From NCBI GenBank assembly GCA_020442475.1, contig JAGRKA010000013.1:1-42946 (forward strand): a stretch of 42,946 bases of DNA, read 5' to 3'. Positions 1 to 8,512 of this stretch are shown one piece after another. Position 1 is the stretch's first letter, and every line of letters begins with the position of its first letter. The translations under genes were made by a program, and so were the position numbers. The DNA comes from Alphaproteobacteria bacterium. Its GTDB lineage: Bacteria > Pseudomonadota > Alphaproteobacteria > Micavibrionales > Micavibrionaceae. The notes under the pieces were generated by a model. The model was not told where the DNA came from, made no database searches, and saw nothing but the letters and a program-made list of their open reading frames with translations.

Positions 1-1
1 C

Positions 2-88
2 TATTATGTGCGCCTGCCCGATCAGGTGCTAAAGGGCTATTACTATTATAAGGTCATCGATCCCAAAGCGGTTGAGCAGGAACCTTAG
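2..88 (+). CDS. 3' end of an unidentified protein gene
   Basis: An open frame enters from the left edge and stops with TAG at 86-88. The 28 visible residues end in a Tyr-rich stretch (GYYYYKVIDPKAVEQEP). This is too little to assign a family, and nothing in it points to a flagellar function despite the neighbours. It converges on the FliK-like gene, with about 110 bases between the two stops. Confidence 0.5.
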   Translation, partial: YYVRLPDQVLKGYYYYKVIDPKAVEQEP

Positions 89-200
89 AGCGGGATTTCA
101 TTAGGGCGGCGGGGATAACGGGCTTTGTTTATGAGAATGGATTATATCCTGCTCAAAGGGTTTCAAACGCGAAAAGAGCTTCACACAAAAAGCCCCACGA

Positions 201-2252
201 TCACGCCTCCGCGCCGAAACCGTCTTGTACAACGGAGACCGTAACCCACTGTCCGGGCTGTGTCTGGAAAGACAGCTCACCCGTGATCTGCGTTTGTTTG
301 AGCGCGTCCGCATAGAGCCTCCGCATCTGCGCCTGCGCGGCCTGCGAGAAAATCTCCTCCGTGCGCAGGATCACATCCAGCCGCGCCGCATGGAACAGCC
401 CGTCCAGTTGGACCTTCCCCATATGATCCAGTTCAAGATCGAAGATAAAACGGGTTTTTGAACCACCCGCCTTCCCCGGCTCATCCTCCGCTTTTTCCTG
501 TCGGTAATGCACGGCGAGACGGTGAATATCCCCCTCCCAGAAAAGCGGCAAAGGCAGGCTGCGCCATTCTTGCGCGGATGCTGGTTCCCGGCCGGCCAGC
601 CCCTGAAGTGCGCGGCCCTCCTGAGACATACGCTCAACAAGACCGGAGCGGCCAGCGCGCCTAAGCGTCTCAAGCACTTTTTCTCCGGCCCAACCCTGTA
701 TGTCTCCGGCCCTTAAGGCTGCGATAAAGAATAAGGCCGCCGCCCCCATCGTGGCAGGCGCTGCCGGACCAGGCAGGACAGATGTAAAGGCGCGGGCCGC
801 TTGCGGCGCATTTTGCGCCAAGGCCTGATAGATGTCCTCCATAACAGGCCACGGCGCAGGGGTAAGCAAAGCCGGGAGCGAGAAAGGCGCGGCCCCTTGC
901 ATGGAAACTTGCATGGAGGCAGGCGGGAAAGGCGCGCCTTGAGGCATAATCGAAATCCGCGTCCCCGGCACTATCCCTTGTGCATCCGCCGGAAACTGGA
1001 GGGCAAATGTCTGCGCGGCCTCCGCTTGCGGCATCCAAAACGTGACCAGCGGCAAGGATTCGGCTGTCAGCCCTGTGATCACGCCGCTGAGCGTACCGGC
1101 CTGCCCCCCGCCCAGAAGAGCGGTGTGCGCCTTGTTCTGTGGCATGGATAAAACACCATCCTTATGCCCAGACGGTACGATACGCGGCTCCGGCAAAGCA
1201 AAATGTTCGACTCTTCCGTCAAACACGCCCGCACTGGAGGCAGCACCGGGTTGTAAGAGCGCTGGCGTTCCTCCAGCCAAAGGCGTTTGTAAAACGGAGT
1301 GGACACCACTAGCCCCACCTTCGGAGACACCCACCTGCCCAAGTGCGGCGGCCTGCCAGAGCGTCAAGGGAAGAGCGACATTTTGTACTTTTACGCCGCC
1401 GGATACTATGTTTTCCACCGCAAGATACGGAGGAAAAACAACAGCCTGCACAGGTGTAAAAGGCGGCAGCGCCGCGGGGAGGAAGGATAAAGAGGGGGGT
1501 GCGGGAAGATGCGTTATAAGATCGGAAAACTCAGGAAAAGTGGGCAAGGCGCTCAAGGGAACAGGTAAAACCCCAGCGGCGCGGGCGGCTCCGGAAAAAT
1601 CCGGAACGGTGCTGATGACCGCACTTGTCAGGTCCGCACCCATAAACCCTTCAGCTTTTAAAGCGGCAAGCGCCCGCGGCGGTACGGGATAAAAGCGCAC
1701 GCTCGTTCCTATAGGCGGCAAGGATGCTATGCCGCGCTGCGCCTCTTGCGCAACACCTGCAGAAACCGGCCGCTCCGGCACAGCACGCTCAAGCTGGCTA
1801 GATTCACGCCCTCCACGCAGCTCGACACTGACCGGTGTGGCCACTTCACGCGCAGGCGGAGAGGCGGTAGGCGGCTCTCCGGTTTTAACCTCCGGTGGCA
1901 CAGCAGGGCGGAGTGGCCGTAAAATCGCACGATCAGGCGCGGACTCCGCAACATTTTGATCAGCACGACCCCGTGCTATTTCAAGCTCTACGATCTCTCC
2001 GCGCTCAGGCCGTCTGCCCTGCCCTTCGGGCACACGGGCCTCGACATCACCATGAGGCGTACGAATCCGCAGCGCACCACCCGGCCCGGCCTGCACGATC
2101 TCCCCACGCACGCGCACAGGAGCCTGAGATCCGCGCAAATCATTAGGCACGCCGATCAGTTGAACCTTCACCCCCGAAGGCTCGTCACGACCCGGCACTT
2201 GCACAGCGGAACGGGGCGCGGACGGAAATTGTGGAAAGCCTGATTCGCTCAT
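201..2252 (-). CDS. FliK-like flagellar hook-length control protein (putative)
   Basis: The protein has 683 residues. A long Pro/Ala/Gly-rich, low-complexity body is followed by a compact C-terminal region from about residue 560. There, LPLPLFW, a FDLELDHMGKVQLDG strand pattern and a terminal helix resemble the C-terminal Flg_hook-like domain of hook-length control proteins. FliK is an exported ruler that switches the flagellar export gate from hook to filament substrates. The gene starts 41 bases downstream of flhG on the same strand, which supports a flagellar role. In related alphaproteobacteria a similar protein next to flhG is often left as hypothetical, so the FliK name rests on architecture and context rather than a decisive motif. 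The ATG at 2250-2252 has only a weak ribosome binding site. Confidence 0.6.
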   Translation of the reverse strand: MSESGFPQFPSAPRSAVQVPGRDEPSGVKVQLIGVPNDLRGSQAPVRVRGEIVQAGPGGALRIRTPHGDVEARVPEGQGRRPERGEIVELEIARGRADQNVAESAPDRAILRPLRPAVPPEVKTGEPPTASPPAREVATPVSVELRGGRESSQLERAVPERPVSAGVAQEAQRGIASLPPIGTSVRFYPVPPRALAALKAEGFMGADLTSAVISTVPDFSGAARAAGVLPVPLSALPTFPEFSDLITHLPAPPSLSFLPAALPPFTPVQAVVFPPYLAVENIVSGGVKVQNVALPLTLWQAAALGQVGVSEGGASGVHSVLQTPLAGGTPALLQPGAASSAGVFDGRVEHFALPEPRIVPSGHKDGVLSMPQNKAHTALLGGGQAGTLSGVITGLTAESLPLVTFWMPQAEAAQTFALQFPADAQGIVPGTRISIMPQGAPFPPASMQVSMQGAAPFSLPALLTPAPWPVMEDIYQALAQNAPQAARAFTSVLPGPAAPATMGAAALFFIAALRAGDIQGWAGEKVLETLRRAGRSGLVERMSQEGRALQGLAGREPASAQEWRSLPLPLFWEGDIHRLAVHYRQEKAEDEPGKAGGSKTRFIFDLELDHMGKVQLDGLFHAARLDVILRTEEIFSQAAQAQMRRLYADALKQTQITGELSFQTQPGQWVTVSVVQDGFGAEA

Positions 2253-2293
2253 AACACCACTCTACAGGATAGGAACCCTGAAGTCCCTATCTG

Positions 2294-3124
2294 CTAGCCG
2301 TGGGCGGCGCTGGCCTTGACACGTTCCATCCCCTTCCAGAGCCGCTGGGCGATCGCCTCGACATCGGCGGCGGCCTGCGTATTCGGAGAACGGATCAAAA
2401 GTGGTGTCTGGTGGCGGATGCAATCCTTGACCTTCGGATCGGCCCCGACCATCCCGGCCAAAGGCGGCTTAAGGCGTAGGAAATTCTCGCAGGCCTTCAG
2501 CAACGTATTATAGGTTTTTTCGCCCTCATTCGTACTGGGCGCCATATTCACGACAATGCTGATATTTTTGGATAGACCCGCCGCATTGCCCAGCTTTATG
2601 AAGGCATAAGCATCCGTGAGCGAAGTCGGCTCATCGGTCGTCACCAGAACCGTTCTTGTCGCGGTCGCGGACAGCATCCGCACCGTGCGGTCTACGCCTG
2701 CCCCCAGATCGGCGATCACCACATCATAGCGCCCGGCAACCTCCAAAAGCTGATCGCGCAGATGAGCAAGGCGCTGGCTGGGGAGTGCGGACAAAGAGGC
2801 CTGCCCGGAACGGCCCGCAATAATGTCGAAGCCGCCCTCCTCATATTCCTGTATCACCTTGTCGAGCGAAATCCGGCCCCGGATTACGTCGTTCAAGTCG
2901 CGCTTGGGCATAAGGCCCAGCTGTACATCCACATTGGCCAGCCCCAGATCGCCGTCAAACAACAGCACCTTCTTGCCCATTTTTGTCAGCGCATGGGCCA
3001 GCGTGATAGAAAACCAGGTTTTACCGACCCCGCCTTTACCGCTGGCTACGGCCAGCAGATTCGTCCCCCGGCGGAAAGGCGGCGCGGTCGTTTCCGAAGG
3101 CTGTCTGGTTTGTATTTCGCTCAT
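2294..3124 (-). CDS. flhG: FlhG/FleN, MinD-like ATPase regulating flagellar number
   Basis: This 276-residue ParA/MinD-family ATPase has the deviant Walker A SGKGGVGKT at residues 28-36. The family-typical FDGDLGLANVDVQLG follows at 56-70, and a DLGAGVDR-like switch region lies further on. FlhG partners with the GTPase FlhF at the cell pole, stimulates its GTP hydrolysis and limits flagellar number. The start codon overlaps the end of flhF by four bases (ATGA), so the two are translationally coupled. The length is normal for the family. A C-terminal amphipathic MinD-like helix is plausible but not obvious. The identification is secure from motif and gene order; MinD itself is unlikely because minC and minE are absent. 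Confidence 0.93.
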   Translation of the reverse strand: MSEIQTRQPSETTAPPFRRGTNLLAVASGKGGVGKTWFSITLAHALTKMGKKVLLFDGDLGLANVDVQLGLMPKRDLNDVIRGRISLDKVIQEYEEGGFDIIAGRSGQASLSALPSQRLAHLRDQLLEVAGRYDVVIADLGAGVDRTVRMLSATATRTVLVTTDEPTSLTDAYAFIKLGNAAGLSKNISIVVNMAPSTNEGEKTYNTLLKACENFLRLKPPLAGMVGADPKVKDCIRHQTPLLIRSPNTQAAADVEAIAQRLWKGMERVKASAAHG

Positions 3125-4137
3125 TGCCGTGTCCCTGTTTTACGAATGGGCCCGTGATCCTCGCGGGCATACGATCCGGGCATAAGAAGTTTTGTAAGGC
3201 TTTGCGGGTCCAGCGTAACAAGCCCGTCCGCGACCTTGGGCGTGTTGGAGGCATCGGCGAAGCTCAGCCCGCCCGCCTGTACCGCCGCCAGAATGCCGCC
3301 GAAACGGCGCGTAATATCCATGCGCGTCGGAATCAGGCTGTGCGCACCGATAGCCGCAAAAATCCGCGCAACCTCGCCGCATTCATCGGCATCCCCACCC
3401 GCTGGCATCACCAGATAGGGCTGCATGTCCGCACACCCTGCCAATCTAGCCAAGTCCTTAATATCATTCTGAGAAAACGGATTGGTCCCAGCCGTGTCGA
3501 TCAAAATCTGGTCACAGCCACTAAGCTCGCCAAGCACTGCTTTCAACGCCTGCGGCGTATCAGCCTTTTTAAGATCTATCCGTAAAAGCTTTGTAAAGGC
3601 GGCAAGCTGCTCCAGACCGCCGGCTCGCACCGTATCGGTCGAGATCACACCGACGCGCAAGCCCCCCATTGTCGCCCGCGCCGCCATTTTTGCGACGGCC
3701 AGCGTCTTGCCGGAACCGGGCGGCCCCATCATCATCAAAGGCTTACGGCTCGGCCCCTGCGGCAAAGGCGCAAAGTTGAACAAATGCTCGATCGCAGCCA
3801 TCAGCGCAATGCCCGGCGTCTCCAACCCAACGATTGTCGCACAAGAGAGGATTTGATCCATTACATCTTCGGGCACGCCGTGACGGAGCATAATTTCAGT
3901 GATTTCCTCGGTAACCGGCGATTCATCCTCTTCCTGATCATATTGAAGCCAATCGTCAGCCATCGCAGACCCGGGACGCCCGATCTCGAACGCAGGCTCA
4001 ATCGCCGCCGTCACACGCACGGCAGACCCGCCTCTTTCCTCGCGGGTTGCGACAATGATGGCGTCTTCTCCGAGATTGTCACGAACCATTCGCATTGCCT
4101 CTGTCATGGTCGGGGCCGTAAAAGATTTTAGCCGCAT
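3121..4137 (-). CDS. flhF: FlhF, SRP-type GTPase for polar flagellum placement
   Basis: The 338-residue protein opens with the FlhF signature MRLKSFTAPTMTEAM and LGEDAIIVATREE. A basic/acidic linker follows, and then an SRP54-like NG domain with P-loop GPPGSGKT (138-145), DTVRAGGLEQL (168-178) and DTAG (214-217). FlhF marks the flagellated pole and recruits the first basal-body components; its activity is reset by FlhG, encoded immediately downstream with a four-base overlap. The usual DxxR element is present as DTVR. The protein is somewhat shorter than gammaproteobacterial FlhF (about 400-500 residues) because the middle linker is short. The upstream gap to 4340 should hold the promoter; no sigma-54 site on this strand was found there. 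Confidence 0.93.
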   Translation of the reverse strand: MRLKSFTAPTMTEAMRMVRDNLGEDAIIVATREERGGSAVRVTAAIEPAFEIGRPGSAMADDWLQYDQEEDESPVTEEITEIMLRHGVPEDVMDQILSCATIVGLETPGIALMAAIEHLFNFAPLPQGPSRKPLMMMGPPGSGKTLAVAKMAARATMGGLRVGVISTDTVRAGGLEQLAAFTKLLRIDLKKADTPQALKAVLGELSGCDQILIDTAGTNPFSQNDIKDLARLAGCADMQPYLVMPAGGDADECGEVARIFAAIGAHSLIPTRMDITRRFGGILAAVQAGGLSFADASNTPKVADGLVTLDPQSLTKLLMPGSYAREDHGPIRKTGTRQ

Positions 4138-4245
4138 GGCCGAGCACTTAAAGTTTTCAGGTTACTAAGTATAGGGAGACTCATCCCCGCACACCAGATC
4201 ATATCCGTATAAAACATAAGAAGAAAGGGGGGTATTGGGGATAAA

Positions 4246-4278
4246 TAGAGCTTTTCCCTTTTAGATGGAAATGCTCTA
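4246..4278. repeat. Perfect-but-one 12-bp inverted repeat between flhF and the glycosylase gene
   Basis: The arms TAGAGCTTTTCC (4246-4257) and GGAAATGCTCTA (4267-4278) pair over 12 bases with one mismatch around a 9-base loop. The site sits in the divergent gap of about 200 bases between flhF and the DNA glycosylase gene. The GGAAATGCTCTA arm resembles short dispersed palindromes I recall from rhizobia and relatives. No T-tract follows, so a terminator is unlikely. It could be an operator or a dispersed extragenic repeat. Confidence 0.5.
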
Positions 4279-4340
4279 AAGGACGTGTCCTCATTCTTTT
4301 TTATTTCCGGGCACAGAGCAGTGCGTTATGGTCTGCCCCT

Positions 4341-4847
4341 ATGGAGAGCCACCCTAAAATCCGCAGCTTTGCACCAATCACCGGAAAAAATTCCAGAATC
4401 CTGATCCTTGGCTCCATGCCGGGCGTCGCCTCGCTGGAAGCCGGACAGTATTATGCACACCCCCGTAATGTCTTCTGGCGGATCATGGCGGAGCTCTTGA
4501 ACATGCCGGAAAATCTGAGCTACCCGCAAAAAACGCAGCATCTATGCAGCACAGGCATTGCCCTTTGGGATGTGCTTCATACATGCGTACGTCCGGGCAG
4601 TCTCGACAGTGCAATCAGCGATGAAGTCCCGAACGATTTCGCAGCCTTCTTCAAAACCCATCCACATATCAGCGCCTTGTTTTTTAACGGCCAGAAAGCA
4701 CGGCGGGCTTTCAAAAAACATGTAGCCCCCTCTTTGGATATAAACACTCTGCCTCTCTACACCCTACCCTCGACAAGCCCCGCGAACGCCTCATGGAGCT
4801 TTGAACGCAAGCTAGAGTCCTGGCAGTCTATTATGAATTATCTTTAA
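4341..4847 (+). CDS. DNA-deoxyinosine glycosylase (uracil-DNA glycosylase family 6)
   Basis: The protein has 168 residues, the usual length for family 6. It carries LGSMPG (residues 23-28), the counterpart of motif A of the UDG superfamily, then YYAHPRNVFW (37-46), and near the C-terminus LFFNGQKARRAF and LPSTSPAN. Such enzymes remove hypoxanthine, and sometimes uracil, from deaminated DNA to start base-excision repair in the cytoplasm. The catalytic Asn of classical UDGs is not expected in this family. The gene is divergent from flhF. Its last 17 bases overlap the end of the convergent DUF3137 gene, so the two transcripts would be complementary at their 3' ends. Confidence 0.85.
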   Translation: MESHPKIRSFAPITGKNSRILILGSMPGVASLEAGQYYAHPRNVFWRIMAELLNMPENLSYPQKTQHLCSTGIALWDVLHTCVRPGSLDSAISDEVPNDFAAFFKTHPHISALFFNGQKARRAFKKHVAPSLDINTLPLYTLPSTSPANASWSFERKLESWQSIMNYL

Positions 4848-5852
4848 CGGCATGTCCCATACGCCGTCCCCTGTCCGGAACGCGCGCGCCCAGCCCGGCC
4901 AATGGATTCAGCTCCAGAATATCCAGAACACTTTGTAGTGATTGCATCTGCGCCAGACTGCGCTCGACCGTCAGGATATTAACGGGCTGCAATAAATGCC
5001 CGATCTCGAAAAAATTCGTGGCGTACTGAGCGTAGATAACACACTCCCGGTCTTTAAAACTGATCTCAAGCCAGCGCGCTTCAAGCGCTTCTCCCAGCCT
5101 GAGTATCCGCTCGATCACCGCCGGGTCGTAAATATAATGGGCCTCGACCGGATTCGTAGACAAAATCGTATATTTTTTGCGGAACGCCCCGTAGCCCAGC
5201 CCGATCTCTTCATGCGCGACAAATTTTTGATGAAAGGTCCGCTTCATGAAACCGTGCGTCAGGAAAGAGGGAATCAGTACCGTATGATGTTTGAAGCTCT
5301 TATTGAGCTTAACCCGGATCACAACTCCGCGCAGGCCAAACAAAGACAAAAGCGCCCGATAATCAAACGCGAAAAGCTGTGCTTCCGGTGTGATTCTGAA
5401 ATCCTGAAACTCCGCGGTAAAGGTTTTATAGCGGGCGGTAAAACCTTCCTCGACCTTGTGCGCACCATAGGGCGGCAGGATATGGGATCGTACAGATCAC
5501 CGAGCCTCATCACGCCGCCTCGCCTGTAACGCAGCCCAAGGCTTCCGGACATAAGCTCCATAAAGGCCTGCTTCGCCTTCTTGCGGTAATCGCTATCAAA
5601 AACGGGATATGCAAAGAGGAGAAATCCAAAATAGGCTCCGGCAAAAACAAGCGGCGCAAACATAAAAGCCGGTCCGTCATTGTCAAAGCGCAACAGAAAA
5701 AACCACAGCGCCCCCGCCCCCAAAACGGCAGGTAATAAAGGCGCCAGCATAAGGAACAGCAAGTGTCCGCGCCGCGCCTGCTCAAGCCGCGCCAACGCCG
5801 CCTCGTTATGTATGCAAATCTGTTCCGCCCGCTCGAAAATATCCGCCGTCAA
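4831..5852 (-). pseudogene. DUF3137 membrane protein broken by a frameshift
   Basis: Two overlapping minus-strand frames together form one DUF3137 protein of about 340 residues. The first (from 5852) encodes a coiled N-terminus, two membrane segments (about residues 30-90) and SLGLRYRRGG...LGDLYDP. At 5476-5484 the family reading continues in another frame as LPPYGAHKVEEGF, then FGLRGVVIRVKLNKSF and a C-terminal half ending at 4831. Removing two bases from the ATATCCTG stretch, or adding one, restores a continuous protein. As it stands the first frame runs into about 55 unrelated residues. Either the gene is recently inactivated or the sequence contains an indel error. DUF3137 proteins are of unknown function and often neighbour lemA, which here lies 12 kb away. 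Confidence 0.75.
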
Positions 5853-5994
5853 ACCCGTTTGCCTCTTCCCTCAATTCTTTACCGCTATTTCGGTCAAAGA
5901 ATGATGTTACCCTTATGAAGCAAACGAAAACAAGGCGTAACTCCGCCCTCCCAAAAGACGGATTGGGTGGTTTAAACATCCTCACACCCGCTTC

Positions 5995-6010
5995 TGGCAC
6001 CGCACTTGCA
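5995..6010 (+). promoter_or_regulatory. Sigma-54 (RpoN) promoter of flgK
   Basis: TGGCAC (5995-6000), five bases, TTGCA (6006-6010). The -24 GG and -12 GC are separated by exactly ten bases, matching the sigma-54 consensus. The site lies 70 bases upstream of the flgK ATG, so transcription would begin near 6021 and leave a leader of about 60 bases. Late flagellar genes driven by sigma-54 are known in alphaproteobacteria such as Caulobacter. An enhancer for an NtrC/FlbD-type activator was not identified. Confidence 0.8.
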
Positions 6011-6079
6011 TGGCTACTTTTGAGAAACCGGCGGAGCGGGCAATTTTTGCTGCTCCCCTTGAGATAAAGGACGATAAAG

Positions 6080-8491
6080 ATGGGTTTGGCCAGTTTGGAC
6101 GCCGCACTATCCGGCCTGCGCATTTCGCAGCAGCAGATCAGTGTCATCTCGAATAACGTCGCCAATGTCAGCACGCCCGGTTTTACCCGGAAAATTCTGC
6201 CGCAAAGCACTCAGGCCGTTAACGGCGTTTCCATCGGTGTCACCGGAGAAACAATTATACGGCAGGTTGATCTTAGCCTCGAACGGGATTTATGGACACA
6301 AGTGAGCGCTGTGGGCTATCTCGATATTCAGCAGACTTACCTAAACCGTATCCAGAAATTCCACGGCCCGCCGGATAAAGAACTTTCCGTTGCGGCCGAG
6401 ATCTCACGGTTGCGCGATAGTTTCTCTGCGCTTGCCGACAGCCCGGAAGACCCGTTTTTACTCGCCGGGACGGTCGATCAGGCCACGGATACCGCAAACA
6501 AAATCAACAACCTGTCCGCCCTGATTACACAGCTGCGCAACGATGCGCAGGACGAACTCGCTATTACTGTTGAGCGAGCCAATGATTTGCTGGTACAAAT
6601 CGCCAATCTAAACGATCAGGTCTCGGTTAATCTGAGCGTAGGACGCAGCGCGGCCCTTATGCAGGATAAACGTGATGAAGCCATCAAAGAGCTTGCAGGC
6701 TTAATCGATATCAGCTTTTTCACGCGCGGGGACGGCGTACTGGTTGTCCAGACCAGCGAAGGAGTGGAACTGGCCTCCGACAAGGCTGAACGCTTGACAT
6801 TCCGTCCCACATCACAATCAGCAACAACCTATTACCCGGTAAGCGCCAACGGTATCTTTGTGGGCGACCCGGTTACAAATCCCGCAGCAATCGACATCAC
6901 GCAACGCTCGCCCGGTGGCAAGATCGGAGGCTTGCTGGCTTTACGGGATACGACTTTCCCCAAACAGATGGCGCAACTCGACGAGCTGGCGCATAAGCTG
7001 GCCTTGCGTTTTGAGGCGCAAGGGCTGCGGCTGTTTACGGATGCTTCCGGGACAATTCCACCGGATACGCCGCCTGACCCGACAACGGTGCCAAGCCCGA
7101 CGCCTGTTTCCTATACCGGCTTTTCAGCCCGTATTCAGGTCAATGCCTCTATTCTGGCCGATCATAATGTCCTGAGGACAGGCACATACGGCGCAAATGT
7201 TGCCGCTGGTTCGAATGAGGTCATCCGTAGAATCGTTGAATTTGCCTTTCAGGATATAAATTACCAACAGGCCACGGGCGATATCGATTTGCGCGTTTCA
7301 GCCAATGCGCCGCCTAATAACACGCTCCAGAATTATTTAGGCCTTTTCTCCGAAAACCGCGTTGCCGGGACGGTTGACCTCACAGCCTATACAGGAGTCG
7401 CCGATATCATCGCGGCAGGCGGCCCCGCTGTCTTTGGAACAGCCCCCAATGAAACGGACCGTTTTACGATCACTTTCAGCGACCCAGATCTCGCAGGCGG
7501 GCCTTACAGCGTCTCGCTCGATCTGCGCACGATCGTTCCCAGCGGGGTTAGTGCCGCACAAGACCTTGTTGACGCTATACAGGCCGACGCGAACTGGGCG
7601 AATATTCAGGCTGATTTTAACGGCGCTGTTTCCATCGGACCGAACGGTGAACTGCTTCTGGAAAGCCGCAGCGACATCACAATCGCCGCCGCAGGTGCAG
7701 AACCTCTCTCTTCGACAGGATTCGCCTTTTTAGGACTCTCCCCTGCGACGTACGAGGCGACAGATCCGTCCTTTAACATTCAGGTCGGGAATAACCCGTC
7801 CGTCAAAGTTACGATCGGCCCCGGTGACGATGAAACAGACCTGCTGTCACAGCTTGCGGGTGTTCCGGGACTGGCAGTAGACACGGATGCTTTCTTGCCC
7901 GCAGAGGACGGCTTTTTACGCCTGCGGCCCGGTAACGATTTTCTTGACCCCGATTTCGGCGGCGATATCCGGATCGTCGGCGGACCATTCGAATCAGACC
8001 CGGCCCTTGCCGGAGAGCCCAGCATCGCGGCGCTGGGCGCTGGGAACGGCATCAATATCGTTTCAGCCCTTTTCGGCAGCTTTAACGCAGGCCCGCCTGC
8101 ACAGGATTTTTCACCCGTCGCCGATACGGGTTACGCTTCTGAAACAAATGGCGCGCTCGGGCCGCCTGTTCCAACTTTATCTTTCCGGGAAACGCTTCTG
8201 GGACCGGGTGCGAATATCTCAACCCGCGTAAACGGGGCGCTGACCCTCGTGGATTTTGCACAAAAAATGGTTAATGAGCACGCGCAGGAAGTTTTGCTTG
8301 TCGAATCGCGAGCGGCAGACGAAGACAGTCTGCGCGAAGTTCTTCAGGATCAGCTTTTAAGTGAATCAGGCGTTAATCTGGATGAGGAGCTAGGCCATCT
8401 GGTCGTCGTCCAAACCGCCTACAGCGCGGCTGCACGCGTTATCAACGCGGTTGACGAGCTCTTTAAAGAACTGCTGGACGCTGTCCGGTAA
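6080..8491 (+). CDS. flgK: Flagellar hook-associated protein 1 FlgK
   Basis: FlgK joins the hook to the filament outside the cell and is exported by the flagellar type III system. The N-terminus MGLASLDAALSGLRISQQQI and SNNVANVSTPGFTR (24-37) are the classic rod/hook/HAP heptad region. The C-terminus carries NLDEELGHLVVVQTAYSAAAR followed by a closing helix, the matching D0 helix. At 803 residues it is longer than most FlgK proteins (roughly 450-650). The extra length lies in the variable surface domains, about residues 330-650. A ribosome binding site AAAGGA precedes the ATG by nine bases. The gene is followed after 21 bases by flgL and is transcribed from the sigma-54 site at 5995-6010. Confidence 0.95.
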   Translation: MGLASLDAALSGLRISQQQISVISNNVANVSTPGFTRKILPQSTQAVNGVSIGVTGETIIRQVDLSLERDLWTQVSAVGYLDIQQTYLNRIQKFHGPPDKELSVAAEISRLRDSFSALADSPEDPFLLAGTVDQATDTANKINNLSALITQLRNDAQDELAITVERANDLLVQIANLNDQVSVNLSVGRSAALMQDKRDEAIKELAGLIDISFFTRGDGVLVVQTSEGVELASDKAERLTFRPTSQSATTYYPVSANGIFVGDPVTNPAAIDITQRSPGGKIGGLLALRDTTFPKQMAQLDELAHKLALRFEAQGLRLFTDASGTIPPDTPPDPTTVPSPTPVSYTGFSARIQVNASILADHNVLRTGTYGANVAAGSNEVIRRIVEFAFQDINYQQATGDIDLRVSANAPPNNTLQNYLGLFSENRVAGTVDLTAYTGVADIIAAGGPAVFGTAPNETDRFTITFSDPDLAGGPYSVSLDLRTIVPSGVSAAQDLVDAIQADANWANIQADFNGAVSIGPNGELLLESRSDITIAAAGAEPLSSTGFAFLGLSPATYEATDPSFNIQVGNNPSVKVTIGPGDDETDLLSQLAGVPGLAVDTDAFLPAEDGFLRLRPGNDFLDPDFGGDIRIVGGPFESDPALAGEPSIAALGAGNGINIVSALFGSFNAGPPAQDFSPVADTGYASETNGALGPPVPTLSFRETLLGPGANISTRVNGALTLVDFAQKMVNEHAQEVLLVESRAADEDSLREVLQDQLLSESGVNLDEELGHLVVVQTAYSAAARVINAVDELFKELLDAVR

Positions 8492-8512
8492 CATCTAAAG
8501 GAGATAGACGAG

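Noticed and set aside
88..154. Inverted repeat GAGCGGGAT / ATCCTGCTC as a terminator after the left-edge gene
   Set aside because: The 9-base stem needs a wobble pair, has a loop of about 49 bases and no T-tract on the coding strand. It could arise by chance.
5476..5484. Programmed ribosomal frameshift in the DUF3137 gene
   Set aside because: There is no slippery heptamer, no internal ribosome binding site and no following stem were seen. The family is not known for recoding, so a mutation or sequencing indel is simpler.
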